The notes beneath the pieces were generated by a model that was not told the origin of the DNA, did no database searches, and saw only the letters and a program-made list of their open reading frames with translations. This document shows positions 6,368 through 14,101 of a stretch of 17,570 bases of DNA, piece by piece. Both the position numbers and the translations under genes were made by a program. The stretch is from Anaerolineaceae bacterium UBA700 (GTDB taxonomy: Bacteria > Chloroflexota > Anaerolineae > Anaerolineales > Anaerolineaceae), in NCBI GenBank assembly GCA_002298885.1, contig DBMK01000245.1:1-17570 (forward strand), given 5' to 3'. Position 1 is the stretch's first letter. Every line of letters begins with the position of its first letter.

Positions 6368-8407
6368 ATGAGCACAGAATTCAAGCCAATTTTCACACGC
6401 TTGCGCGCTCTCCTGGCATTAGCGGTTGCGGGCGTACTGATGCTGCTGCCCACCGGAGTAGCCTTTGCGCATGCCAACCTGGTACGCTCCAACCCGGAAC
6501 GCGGCGCCGTGCTGGCCCAACCTCCCAAGACGATCACCCTCGAGTTCAGCGAAAACCTCGACCCGCAGCTATCGCAGGTGCAACTGTTGGATGCGCACGG
6601 GACGGTAGTCGCAGCCGGGCCGGGGGTGATCGACGGGGCGAACCCCAGGGTCATGCGGTTGGACCTGCCAAAGCTGGACGACGGGAGTTACAGCGAGGTG
6701 TGGCAAACGCATTCGGCGGCGGACGGGCACTTTGCCAACGGGACAGTGAGCTTTTCAGTCGGCAAGGCGAATTCCAGCATTTCCCTGCTGCCAGCAGAAA
6801 ACACGCCCCTGCCAACGGAGGCAACCCCAGCCGCGCTGGACGTGATCCTCCGCTGGGCGGGGTACCTGGCAGCGGCGCTGCTGGGCGGGGGGATCCTCTT
6901 CGCCGGGCTGGTATGGCGCCCGGCGTATCGTGCCGCCGCTGCCGAACCGGATGCGCCAGATGACCGGACGGCTACTCGACTGCTGAAAACGGAAATCCGG
7001 ATTGGGGCGGCAGCGCTGGCAGTGGTGACGGCTGCGGCAGTAGTGTACCAGGCGGTCAGCGGGATATCGAGCAGCTCCCAGGTGGATTTCTGGACCGCGC
7101 TGGGCGGGCTGGTGAGCTTCGGCAGCAACTGGCAGTTATGGCTGCGCTTGTTGGTGCTGGGCTGCATAATCCTATTCAGTTTTTTCCTTGACACAGCAAG
7201 TAGAGATAAAGCTTGGGATTGGTTGGCGCTTATTCCGTTGGCGGTCGTCGTTTTTGCGACGGTCAGCCTGAAAAGCCACGCCGCCGCATTGAACAATCCG
7301 CTGGCACTGATCCTGGACACGCTGCATCTAACCGCCATGTCCGCCTGGTTTGGCGGGCTGCTGCCGTTGTTCCTGCTGCTGCGGCGCACGCAGATCCCGC
7401 CGAAGGTGCTGGTGCCGTTTTTTACGCGGGTAGCGCTGACCAGCGTGTGTGTTCTGGCGTTGAGTGGCCTGTATGCGGGCCTGGAGCAGGTGCGCACGCT
7501 GGACGAACTGGTCTCGACCAGCTACGGCCTGGCCTTGATCGTAAAGGTAATCATTTTTGGAGTGCTCGTGGGGCTGGGGGCGCTCAATTTCCGGGTGCTC
7601 ACCCCGCGCCTGGGCCAGGACACCGCCAAAGCCACGCGACAGTTGCGCCTCTCGATGCGCTTCGAGATGCTGCTTGGCCTATCCCTGCTGGCCGCGGTGG
7701 GGGTGCTAACCGGCGCCTCGCCGTCCTTCGAGGCGACCCAAGCCACCCGCCAGATGGGCGTGGTCGGCGAAACCCAGCAAGACGGGATCAGGATGCGCCT
7801 GTGGCTTGCGCCCGGTTTTACCGGCGAGAACGAAGTTGCGGTGGATGTTGCCGGCCTGCCGGAAATGGACCAGATGTCAACCACCCAGGTGATCCTGCGT
7901 TTCAAGCTGCTGGACAAGGACCTGGGCACGACCCAGGCCGGGACGGTCACTGAAGATTATTCTCGCTACGTGGTACGGGGCAGCTACTTCACCCTGGCCG
8001 GGAACTGGACCATCCAGGTCATCCTGAGACGGCCTGGGCAGAACGACATCGTCCACGTCTTCCCGGTTTTCATCCAGACCGACCCGAACGACACCGACCC
8101 GCCCAACCCGCGTGCGGTCACGCCCGACTCGGTTGCCGCGGGCAAGGCACTCTACCAGCAGAACTGCGTGGTGTGCCACGGGACAACGGGCAAAGGGGAC
8201 GGTCCCGCCGGAAAGACGTTGAATCCGCCCCCGGCCGACCTGACCTACCATACGATCCCCGGGGTGCATACCGACGGGCAGTTGTTTTACTGGATCAGCC
8301 AGGGGCTGCCGCGCACGTCGATGCCCCAATTCGCGCAGGTATTGACCGAAGACCAGCGCTGGGACCTGGTGAACTTCATCAGGACGTTGGCGAGGCAAAC
8401 GAATTAA
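6368..8407 (+). CDS. CopC-CopD-(YtkA-like)-cytochrome c fusion protein
   Basis: This protein of about 679 residues has four parts. A signal peptide ends in VAFA (residue 34), followed by a CopC domain starting at His35, with Asp119 and His121 in SAADGHFANG completing the Cu(II) site. A polytopic CopD domain of about eight helices (roughly residues 155-470) carries SHAAALNN and DTLHLTAMSAWFGG with His320. A beta-rich extracytoplasmic domain resembling YtkA (about 480-580) follows. A C-terminal class I cytochrome c domain has CVVCH at residues 600-604 and a likely axial Met652 in SMPQF. Bacillus YcnJ is a known CopC-CopD fusion for copper uptake; the added cytochrome c suggests copper handling tied to electron transfer. 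The start is placed at 6368 so the signal peptide is complete; an upstream ATG at 6320 overlaps the preceding gene. Confidence 0.88.
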   Translation: MSTEFKPIFTRLRALLALAVAGVLMLLPTGVAFAHANLVRSNPERGAVLAQPPKTITLEFSENLDPQLSQVQLLDAHGTVVAAGPGVIDGANPRVMRLDLPKLDDGSYSEVWQTHSAADGHFANGTVSFSVGKANSSISLLPAENTPLPTEATPAALDVILRWAGYLAAALLGGGILFAGLVWRPAYRAAAAEPDAPDDRTATRLLKTEIRIGAAALAVVTAAAVVYQAVSGISSSSQVDFWTALGGLVSFGSNWQLWLRLLVLGCIILFSFFLDTASRDKAWDWLALIPLAVVVFATVSLKSHAAALNNPLALILDTLHLTAMSAWFGGLLPLFLLLRRTQIPPKVLVPFFTRVALTSVCVLALSGLYAGLEQVRTLDELVSTSYGLALIVKVIIFGVLVGLGALNFRVLTPRLGQDTAKATRQLRLSMRFEMLLGLSLLAAVGVLTGASPSFEATQATRQMGVVGETQQDGIRMRLWLAPGFTGENEVAVDVAGLPEMDQMSTTQVILRFKLLDKDLGTTQAGTVTEDYSRYVVRGSYFTLAGNWTIQVILRRPGQNDIVHVFPVFIQTDPNDTDPPNPRAVTPDSVAAGKALYQQNCVVCHGTTGKGDGPAGKTLNPPPADLTYHTIPGVHTDGQLFYWISQGLPRTSMPQFAQVLTEDQRWDLVNFIRTLARQTN

Positions 8408-8423
8408 CCATGACGGTTACGCT

Positions 8424-8456
8424 CCGTAGGTGCGGATGGATGCTTCACACCTACGG
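8424..8456. repeat. Nine-bp perfect hairpin in the intergenic gap before the beta-propeller lipoprotein gene
   Basis: CCGTAGGTG (8424-8432) and CACCTACGG (8448-8456) pair perfectly around a 15-nt loop. The 83-bp gap between the fusion gene and the lipoprotein gene holds nothing else obvious. No T-tract follows, so it is not a clear terminator. It could be a processing or attenuation element, or a dispersed palindromic repeat. Confidence 0.45.
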
Positions 8457-8490
8457 CAGCAAACCGGCCAAATCAAGAAAGGGCAAGTTC

Positions 8491-9564
8491 ATGAAAAAAG
8501 CAATTTTATTGGTGGCGCTCTGGCTACTGGCGGGCTGCGCGGGTGCAGTAGCGACCTCGGCCGGCGGCCAACCCACGCCGGGCTCGACCCCGCTAGCCGC
8601 GTCGCCCCAAAGGGTTGGAACCGACCTGTCGTTACCGATGACCTGGGCGGGACACGGGCTGAGCGGGCACCTGCTGCTAATCCAGTACCAGGACTACGGC
8701 GACCAGTTGATCAACCTGGACCTGCAAACCGGGAAATACCAGCTCGTGTACCAGGCCCCGGATAAGAGCAAACTGACCGGGGCGTCGCTCTCGCCGGATG
8801 GAAAGCAATATCTGCTGACCTATTCGGCGCCGAACGGGCAGATTCAATTGGGCAACACGGACCTGTACCTGCTGCCGGCCGGCTCGACGGAACAGCCGAA
8901 GCTGCTGTTAGGTCGCAAAGCGAACGAGGAATCGTATTTCGATGCATCGTGGTATCAGGATGGAAAGAGAATTATCTATGCACATTTCTTTCAACAAGGC
9001 ACCAGCAGCGCCCCAATTTACCGGTACGTCATCGAGAGCATCGACCTGAACGGCACTGTAGGGATGCTGATTGACAACGCCTACTGGCCGGTGCTCTCGC
9101 CGGATGGATCGAAGATTGCTTACGTGTATTCGGACCCCAAGCTCAACAGCAACGACCTGTATGTGGCGGACGCAGATGGGAAGAACCCCAAAGCCATCTC
9201 CACCCCGGGGGTTACGCCGCCGGTCGACGCCCACCTCTTCAGCCGGGATGGGAAGACGATCTACTTCAGCATGGTCGACCAGCAGACCCAACCAGTTAGC
9301 TCCTGGTGGGACGGGCTGTTCGGGATCGAGACCGTCTCGGCGCATAATGTGCCATCCGACTGGTACAAAGCGCCGGTGGAAGGCGGGAAGATCGAAAAGG
9401 TGACGGACGTGAAGGACACCGGCATGTTCGGGGACCTGTCGCCGGATGGGACGCGCCTCATTTTCATCAGCGCCAACGGGCTCTTTGCCGTCAAAACAGA
9501 CGGCAGCGATTTGGTAAAACTTTCGGATGGGACGTTCGATGGAACGGTGCAGTGGCTGCCGTGA
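8491..9564 (+). CDS. Beta-propeller (WD40-like/TolB-like PD40) lipoprotein
   Basis: This 357-residue protein starts with a short signal peptide ending in LLAGC, so Cys16 is the predicted lipidated residue. A Ser/Thr/Pro-rich linker follows, then repeated blades with LSPDGKQ, LSPDGSKIAYV, FSRDGKTIYFS and LSPDGTRLIFIS. These are PD40/TolB-type propeller signatures. It should be tethered to the outer face of the membrane. No catalytic residues are evident. In the Azt zinc system of Paracoccus, AztD is a beta-propeller zinc chaperone for the binding protein AztC, so a comparable role next to a ZnuA-like protein is conceivable, but there is no direct sequence support. The ATG has an AAAGGG site 7 nt upstream. 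The same frame is open further upstream (from 8173), but that region overlaps the cytochrome domain of the preceding gene and is a shadow. Confidence 0.8.
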   Translation: MKKAILLVALWLLAGCAGAVATSAGGQPTPGSTPLAASPQRVGTDLSLPMTWAGHGLSGHLLLIQYQDYGDQLINLDLQTGKYQLVYQAPDKSKLTGASLSPDGKQYLLTYSAPNGQIQLGNTDLYLLPAGSTEQPKLLLGRKANEESYFDASWYQDGKRIIYAHFFQQGTSSAPIYRYVIESIDLNGTVGMLIDNAYWPVLSPDGSKIAYVYSDPKLNSNDLYVADADGKNPKAISTPGVTPPVDAHLFSRDGKTIYFSMVDQQTQPVSSWWDGLFGIETVSAHNVPSDWYKAPVEGGKIEKVTDVKDTGMFGDLSPDGTRLIFISANGLFAVKTDGSDLVKLSDGTFDGTVQWLP

Positions 9565-9579
9565 AAGAATCTACGATTT

Positions 9580-10869
9580 TTATTCCAGGACAAAGGCCTG
9601 GTTAATAAACTTGCGCGATGGGTGTAGAGCAAGCCAAAATGACAACACCATCAAGAGAATACCTGAACTGACAAACAGGCCTCCCAGGCTGAGCTTGATC
9701 ATAACGCCGGCGATGGCCTGTGAAAGCGGCACCAGGCCAACGTTAGCCAGGAGGAGAAGGCTCATCACCCGGCCCATCATTTCACCGGGGGTAGCGCGCT
9801 GCAAGAAGGTAATCAGGGCCAGGGCATGAGAACCGTTGCCTACCCCAAAGACGAATAACACCAGGAAAGCTGAAAAAGTGGTTGGAACCACGCTCAGCAG
9901 GGCCATCCCAATCCCAAAACTGGCGACCACCAGTACCAGGAATCCGCTCATGCGCGGGTTCAAATAGCGGGCCAGCGAGCCCGAGAGCAGGATGCCGAGC
10001 AAGTTGCCGCCGCCAAACCCGCCCATGATGAATCCAAACGCGGCTGCGCCGTCCGAAAAACGGGTGTTGGACAGAACGGGAATGCCCACCAGGAACGGCC
10101 CGGAAAAGAACAGGTTGAGGCCGACAATCAGGATAAAGATCATGCGCAGCAGGTCATCCTTCCATACGTACTGGACGCCCGCCCATATCGAGGCAAGAAA
10201 CCCGGCCGAGGCTTCAACCGGGCGGGATTGCTCTGCGGCAAAACGCATGCCCGCCAGCGTCACCGCGGAGAGGAGGAAGGTCAGGGCATCGAAGCCAATG
10301 GCGGCGGCGATCCCGGCCAGCTCATCCGAACCGGAGCCGGCCCCAGCGGCGTGGGCCAGCCAGGAGATCAATCCGCCGGCCAGCACCGGGCCGAGGAACA
10401 CGCTCAACTGGGCAGTAGCCTCGTATAGGGCATTGCTTCCCTGCAGGCCTGCCGGCTCGACCACACGGGGCATCATGGCGTTGGAAGCCGGGTTGAAAAA
10501 GCCGCTGATCGTGCCGAAACACAGGGTAAACAGGTACAGCATCCACAGGCGGATGCCGCCTGTGAGGATCAAGGCCGCAAGCAGTCCGGTCAAGAGCAGG
10601 CGCAGGATGTCCGCAACGAGCATAATGGTTCGCGGCGAATAGCGGTCGGTGAAGGCGCCGCCGAGCAGCATGAATAGGGCACGCGGCACCCCGGTAAGCG
10701 CCAAAACGGCGCCAAGGGCCAGCGGGTCGTCAGATATCTTCAAAACGAGCCAGGGAATAGCGATCAAAAAGAACTGGTCGCCGAGCATGGACATGCCCTG
10801 GCCAAGCCATAATAGGCGGAAGTTGCGTTTGTGCAGCAAAGCAGTGTATTTGACGCGGATGGCAAGCAT
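9580..10869 (-). CDS. MFS transporter, drug-efflux-like (MFS_3/EntS type)
   Basis: This 429-residue protein has about 12 transmembrane helices. The N-terminal motif LLWLGQGMSMLGDQFFLIAI and the loop GGAFTDRYSPRTIM between helices 2 and 3 are typical of the MFS_3 branch, which includes the enterobactin exporter EntS and macrolide efflux proteins. The substrate cannot be told. A GAGGAG ribosome site lies 7 nt before the ATG. The gene is convergent with the beta-propeller lipoprotein gene (15-nt gap) and is monocistronic. A perfect 18-bp hairpin followed by a T-rich run sits in its leader, between the promoter (10945-10973) and the ribosome site, suggesting attenuation or transcript stabilisation. 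Confidence 0.88.
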   Translation of the reverse strand: MLAIRVKYTALLHKRNFRLLWLGQGMSMLGDQFFLIAIPWLVLKISDDPLALGAVLALTGVPRALFMLLGGAFTDRYSPRTIMLVADILRLLLTGLLAALILTGGIRLWMLYLFTLCFGTISGFFNPASNAMMPRVVEPAGLQGSNALYEATAQLSVFLGPVLAGGLISWLAHAAGAGSGSDELAGIAAAIGFDALTFLLSAVTLAGMRFAAEQSRPVEASAGFLASIWAGVQYVWKDDLLRMIFILIVGLNLFFSGPFLVGIPVLSNTRFSDGAAAFGFIMGGFGGGNLLGILLSGSLARYLNPRMSGFLVLVVASFGIGMALLSVVPTTFSAFLVLFVFGVGNGSHALALITFLQRATPGEMMGRVMSLLLLANVGLVPLSQAIAGVMIKLSLGGLFVSSGILLMVLSFWLALHPSRKFINQAFVLE

Positions 10870-10894
10870 ACAATTCTCCTCGTTAAAGAAAATT

Positions 10895-10935
10895 AAAGCG
10901 CATTCCGCCCGGGAAATCCGGGCGGAATGCGCTTT
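10895..10935 (-). promoter_or_regulatory. Perfect 18-bp leader hairpin with T-rich tail (possible attenuator) upstream of the MFS gene
   Basis: Positions 10895-10912 and 10918-10935 are an exact inverted repeat with a 5-nt loop. On the minus strand, the stem ends in GCGCTTT and runs into AATTTTCTTTAA and then the GAGGAG ribosome site. It therefore looks like an intrinsic terminator placed inside the leader of the transporter gene. It begins right at the predicted transcription start. Alternatives are a 5' stabiliser or a terminator inherited from an earlier arrangement. Confidence 0.55.
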
Positions 10936-10944
10936 GGAAAAATT

Positions 10945-10973
10945 ATTGTATCACGGTTTTCAGTAAATTTGAA
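10945..10973 (-). promoter_or_regulatory. Promoter of the MFS transporter gene
   Basis: On the minus strand, TTCAAA (10973-10968) and TACAAT (10950-10945) are separated by 17 bp. Transcription would start near 10938, just before the leader hairpin. Confidence 0.45.
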
Positions 10974-11085
10974 AGACTTTTTCCACGAATTGCACGAATT
11001 GAAAAAACAAATTATCACTAATAATTTTAAAATAATTTAGCGACATTTTTTTCTAAATTCGTGCAATTCGCGGATAAAGTCTTTC
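10971..11085. repeat. MITE-like element with 30-bp terminal inverted repeats
   Basis: The 30-nt arms at 10971-11000 and 11056-11085 are inverted copies that match at 28 of 30 positions. Each contains the core CGAATTGCACGAATT. The 55-nt AT-rich middle holds further short inverted repeats, such as AAATTAT-CACTA-ATAATTT. It has no coding capacity. To the right is a CTCTGTGTCTCTGTG run of a type often seen as a dispersed repeat. The whole stretch between 10870 and 11129 is noncoding. This looks like a small non-autonomous mobile or REP-type element. Confidence 0.6.
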
Positions 11086-11117
11086 TCTGTGTCTCTGTGC
11101 CTCAGTGGTGAAACCAA

Positions 11118-11123
11118 TATAAT
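11118..11123 (+). promoter_or_regulatory. TATAAT -10 box for a leaderless transcript
   Basis: A perfect TATAAT is followed by exactly 6 nt and then the ATG at 11130, which places the predicted transcription start on the A of the start codon. No ribosome site and no good -35 box are visible. Confidence 0.5.
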
Positions 11124-11129
11124 TGAAGC

Positions 11130-11525
11130 ATGAAGATATTTCAGAAAAATATCTGGCTGGCACGGGGACTGATCGGGATCGTATTCTTTTTTAATATAGA
11201 ATGCGCGCTGGCGTTTTTGGTTGCCCCGCAGAGTTATGCGCCGGCATTCGAGCTGAGCGGAGCGGCGGGAGAGGGTATGCTGCGCGGGATGGGGATCCTG
11301 TTCCTGATGTGGAACGTGCCCTACGCAGTGGCGCTGTGGAACCCGATCTCGCAGCGGCGCTCGCTGCTGGAGGCAGTCGCAATGCAGGCCATCGGGGTGG
11401 TGGGGGAAACAATCTTGCTGATCACGTTCCCCGAAGGCCATGCGGTGGTGCGAGACTCGGTACTGCGATTCATCCTGTTCGATGGCGGCGGGCTGGCACT
11501 TATGGTGGCAGCCTCCCGTTTATAA
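11130..11525 (+). CDS. Small integral membrane protein of unknown function
   Basis: This 131-residue protein has about four hydrophobic helices, near residues 10-30, 48-68, 80-100 and 108-128. It contains a GMGILFLMWNVPYAVALWNP segment and few charged residues apart from the loops. I do not recognise a named family. The layout resembles small four-helix proteins annotated only as hypothetical. It is flanked by a MITE-like element upstream and a cyclic-di-GMP gene downstream, with no operon partner. The start is set by the -10 box 6 nt upstream, implying leaderless translation. Confidence 0.7.
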   Translation: MKIFQKNIWLARGLIGIVFFFNIECALAFLVAPQSYAPAFELSGAAGEGMLRGMGILFLMWNVPYAVALWNPISQRRSLLEAVAMQAIGVVGETILLITFPEGHAVVRDSVLRFILFDGGGLALMVAASRL

Positions 11526-11592
11526 TTTTTTATCCCAACTTTATTCCCTAATTCAATAGAAAAACATATTATTAATCCTGGATGAATAACAA

Positions 11593-14091
11593 ATGATGCC
11601 TGACATCGAAATGCCGATGGGGAATACTTTACATCGAAGCAGCAAGAAAATTTTTATTGCCGTTATTCTTAGCGTTGTCCTTTTTTGCGCAGCTATCCTG
11701 TTTTACGCAATAATAGACGATAGAAGCGCGCGCAGGATTTTCACAGATATCTATTCCCCCGTTCTCAATATACTGGCGACGATTGCCTTATTCATGGCAG
11801 CGCGCTGGTCAGCCAGAATTTCCAAACGGGTCCGAACCGCCTGGTTTTTATTCGCCCTGGCACAATTGACGTTCACTTTAAGCGATATTATCTGGGCCGT
11901 CCTCGAAGTGGGTATGAATACCAGCCCATTCCCTTCAATCGCCGACGCCGGGTACCTGGCTTATTACTTCATTTTTCTGGCCGGGGTTTTCGCCTTACCC
12001 ATTAAAAAACAGCCTTTATTTGAGTGGTTCAAATGCGCCCTGGACATGGGCATCGTTATGCTGGCAGCAATTTTGGGATTTTGGAACTTCCTGATTGCTC
12101 CCCTCATCGCCTCAGGAATAGAAAACCCGCTATTAACCCAATTGCTTTCTCTTGCTTATCCGGTCGGTGATGTAATCCTTCTTTGGGCAGTCATATGGCT
12201 TTTATACAACCAGTCCGAATCGCAAAATGGAACCCCAATCCTGTTCCTGGTGTTCGCCTCAGCAGCCATGATCGTTACAGATTGCATATTTAGCTACCAG
12301 TCTTTAGCTGGTACGTATGAAAGCGGCAGCCTGATAGATATCGGTTGGTTATTGACTTATTTTCTCACCGCAATGGCAGGCATCCACCAGGCCTACATTG
12401 CCGACCCCTCAAAGAACGCTGTGGCCTCCTCAGTGCGGCCAATGAACGACTTAATCCGCAAGGTTAAAGGGTTATTGACGTATATGCCCTATATCTGGGT
12501 AGTTTTGGCATATTTATTTTTGATCATGGAAAACAATTCTACCCTCCCAATGGCATTTCCTCATTTGGCTGCTGGCGTAGGAATTCTTATCGGAATGGTA
12601 ATTGTGCGACAAATAGTCGCTTTGGGTGAGAACAATCGCCTTTACACCAGGCTGCAAAAGATGATGGGCCAGATCCAACGCCAAACGGCAGTTCTGGAGG
12701 AAACCAATCGTGAGCTTCAAGCTGAAATCCTCGAACGAAAACGTGCCGAAGAACAACTTACCCATGATGCACTGCACGATGGATTAACCGGACTACCAAA
12801 CCGGGTTCTGTTTATGGATCGGCTAGAACGCGCGATTGAATATTGCCGTCGCCGGCCAGATTATCCTTTCTCAGTGCTGTTCCTCGACCTCGACCAATTC
12901 AAGATCATCAATGATAGTCTCGGTCATACAATCGGCGATCTTCTCCTGATATCGATCGCACACCGGCTCGGCGCAAGTATACGTGCAAGCGATACGGTCG
13001 CCCGCCTGGGCGGAGATGAATTTGTGGTATTGATCGAAAATACCTCATTGGAAGCCGCCGTTTCTATAGTCGCCCAAAAAATCCAGGAAAATCTAAAAAA
13101 GCCATTTACCCTTGAAGGACACGAAATATACATTTCCGCCAGTATTGGCATTGTTGAGAGCGTGATAAATTATGACCGTCCAGACGAGGTGCTGCGCGAC
13201 GCAGATATCGCAATGTACCATGCCAAAGAGCTGGGTAAATCTCGTTTTGAATTCTTCAGCGACGGATTACGAAAGAAAGCAGTTTCGCGCCTGGAACTTG
13301 AGAATGAACTGCGTCAGGCGATTGAATGCCAGGAATTCGAGCTTCATTACCAACCGATCGTCAAACTGGCAACTAATGAAATAACCAGTTGCGAAGCGCT
13401 CATTCGCTGGCGACATCCCAAGCGCGGCTTGTTACTGCCAGCAGATTTTATTCAGGTTGCCGAAGAATCGGGATTGATCTTACCAATAGGACAGTGGGTG
13501 TTGTTTGAGGCCTGTTCCCAACTAAAGATGTGGCAGGAAACTTACCCTCGGTTACACAATTTGGCAATCAACGTAAATATCTCCGGCAAACAGTTCACCC
13601 AGCCAGATTTTGTGAAAGTGGTCGAGCAGGCCCTAGCCCGGACTGGTTTGCACTCTGAATACCTGAAGCTAGAGATAACCGAATCCGTTCTGATTGACAA
13701 CTATACAGCAGCAAATGACAAATTCCAGGAATTGCTTGGGATTGGTGTCCAACTGCAGATCGACGATTTTGGGACAGGCTATTCATCGCTTGGATATTTG
13801 CAGCATTTCCCGGTCCATACGATCAAAATCGACAAATCCTTCGTTCAAGAAATGGGGAAGGGGAAAAAGGGTTCCGACTTGATCCGCGCAATGGTATCCA
13901 TGGCCAAGGACCTGGGCATGGATACCATTGCTGAAGGGATTGAGATTGGCGAACAATTGGATGAGCTAAGAAGTGTTGACTGCCAATACGGACAGGGCTA
14001 TTTATTGTCACGGCCATTGGACCGATCCACTTTTGAAAAGAATATGGAAAGTCCGATCCAAATTAAAATTCCCGAGGACAGCACAATTTAA
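11593..14091 (+). CDS. Membrane-anchored GGDEF-EAL cyclic-di-GMP protein
   Basis: This 832-residue protein has about nine N-terminal transmembrane helices (roughly residues 15-345), probably a sensory membrane domain. A coiled-coil linker follows (about 350-390, EETNRELQAEILERKRAEEQ), then a GGDEF domain and an EAL domain. The diguanylate cyclase motif GGDEF at 473-477 is intact, with an RxxD inhibitory site (RASD) five residues upstream. The phosphodiesterase motifs are also intact: CEALIRW with EAL at 601-603, NISGKQF, LEITES, DDFGTGYSSLGYL, KIDKSF and AEGIE. Both activities are therefore possible. The gene is visibly lower in GC than its neighbours, which may point to acquisition. Two tandem ATGs (11593, 11596) lack a clear ribosome site. 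It is convergent with the hemerythrin gene with a 10-nt gap. Confidence 0.92.
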   Translation: MMPDIEMPMGNTLHRSSKKIFIAVILSVVLFCAAILFYAIIDDRSARRIFTDIYSPVLNILATIALFMAARWSARISKRVRTAWFLFALAQLTFTLSDIIWAVLEVGMNTSPFPSIADAGYLAYYFIFLAGVFALPIKKQPLFEWFKCALDMGIVMLAAILGFWNFLIAPLIASGIENPLLTQLLSLAYPVGDVILLWAVIWLLYNQSESQNGTPILFLVFASAAMIVTDCIFSYQSLAGTYESGSLIDIGWLLTYFLTAMAGIHQAYIADPSKNAVASSVRPMNDLIRKVKGLLTYMPYIWVVLAYLFLIMENNSTLPMAFPHLAAGVGILIGMVIVRQIVALGENNRLYTRLQKMMGQIQRQTAVLEETNRELQAEILERKRAEEQLTHDALHDGLTGLPNRVLFMDRLERAIEYCRRRPDYPFSVLFLDLDQFKIINDSLGHTIGDLLLISIAHRLGASIRASDTVARLGGDEFVVLIENTSLEAAVSIVAQKIQENLKKPFTLEGHEIYISASIGIVESVINYDRPDEVLRDADIAMYHAKELGKSRFEFFSDGLRKKAVSRLELENELRQAIECQEFELHYQPIVKLATNEITSCEALIRWRHPKRGLLLPADFIQVAEESGLILPIGQWVLFEACSQLKMWQETYPRLHNLAINVNISGKQFTQPDFVKVVEQALARTGLHSEYLKLEITESVLIDNYTAANDKFQELLGIGVQLQIDDFGTGYSSLGYLQHFPVHTIKIDKSFVQEMGKGKKGSDLIRAMVSMAKDLGMDTIAEGIEIGEQLDELRSVDCQYGQGYLLSRPLDRSTFEKNMESPIQIKIPEDSTI

Positions 14092-14101
14092 CCCCGGCTG
14101 A

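Noticed and set aside
8173..8490. N-terminal extension of the propeller lipoprotein
   Set aside because: It would overlap the cytochrome c domain of the preceding gene and bury the signal peptide. The ATG at 8491 with lipobox and ribosome site is the natural start.
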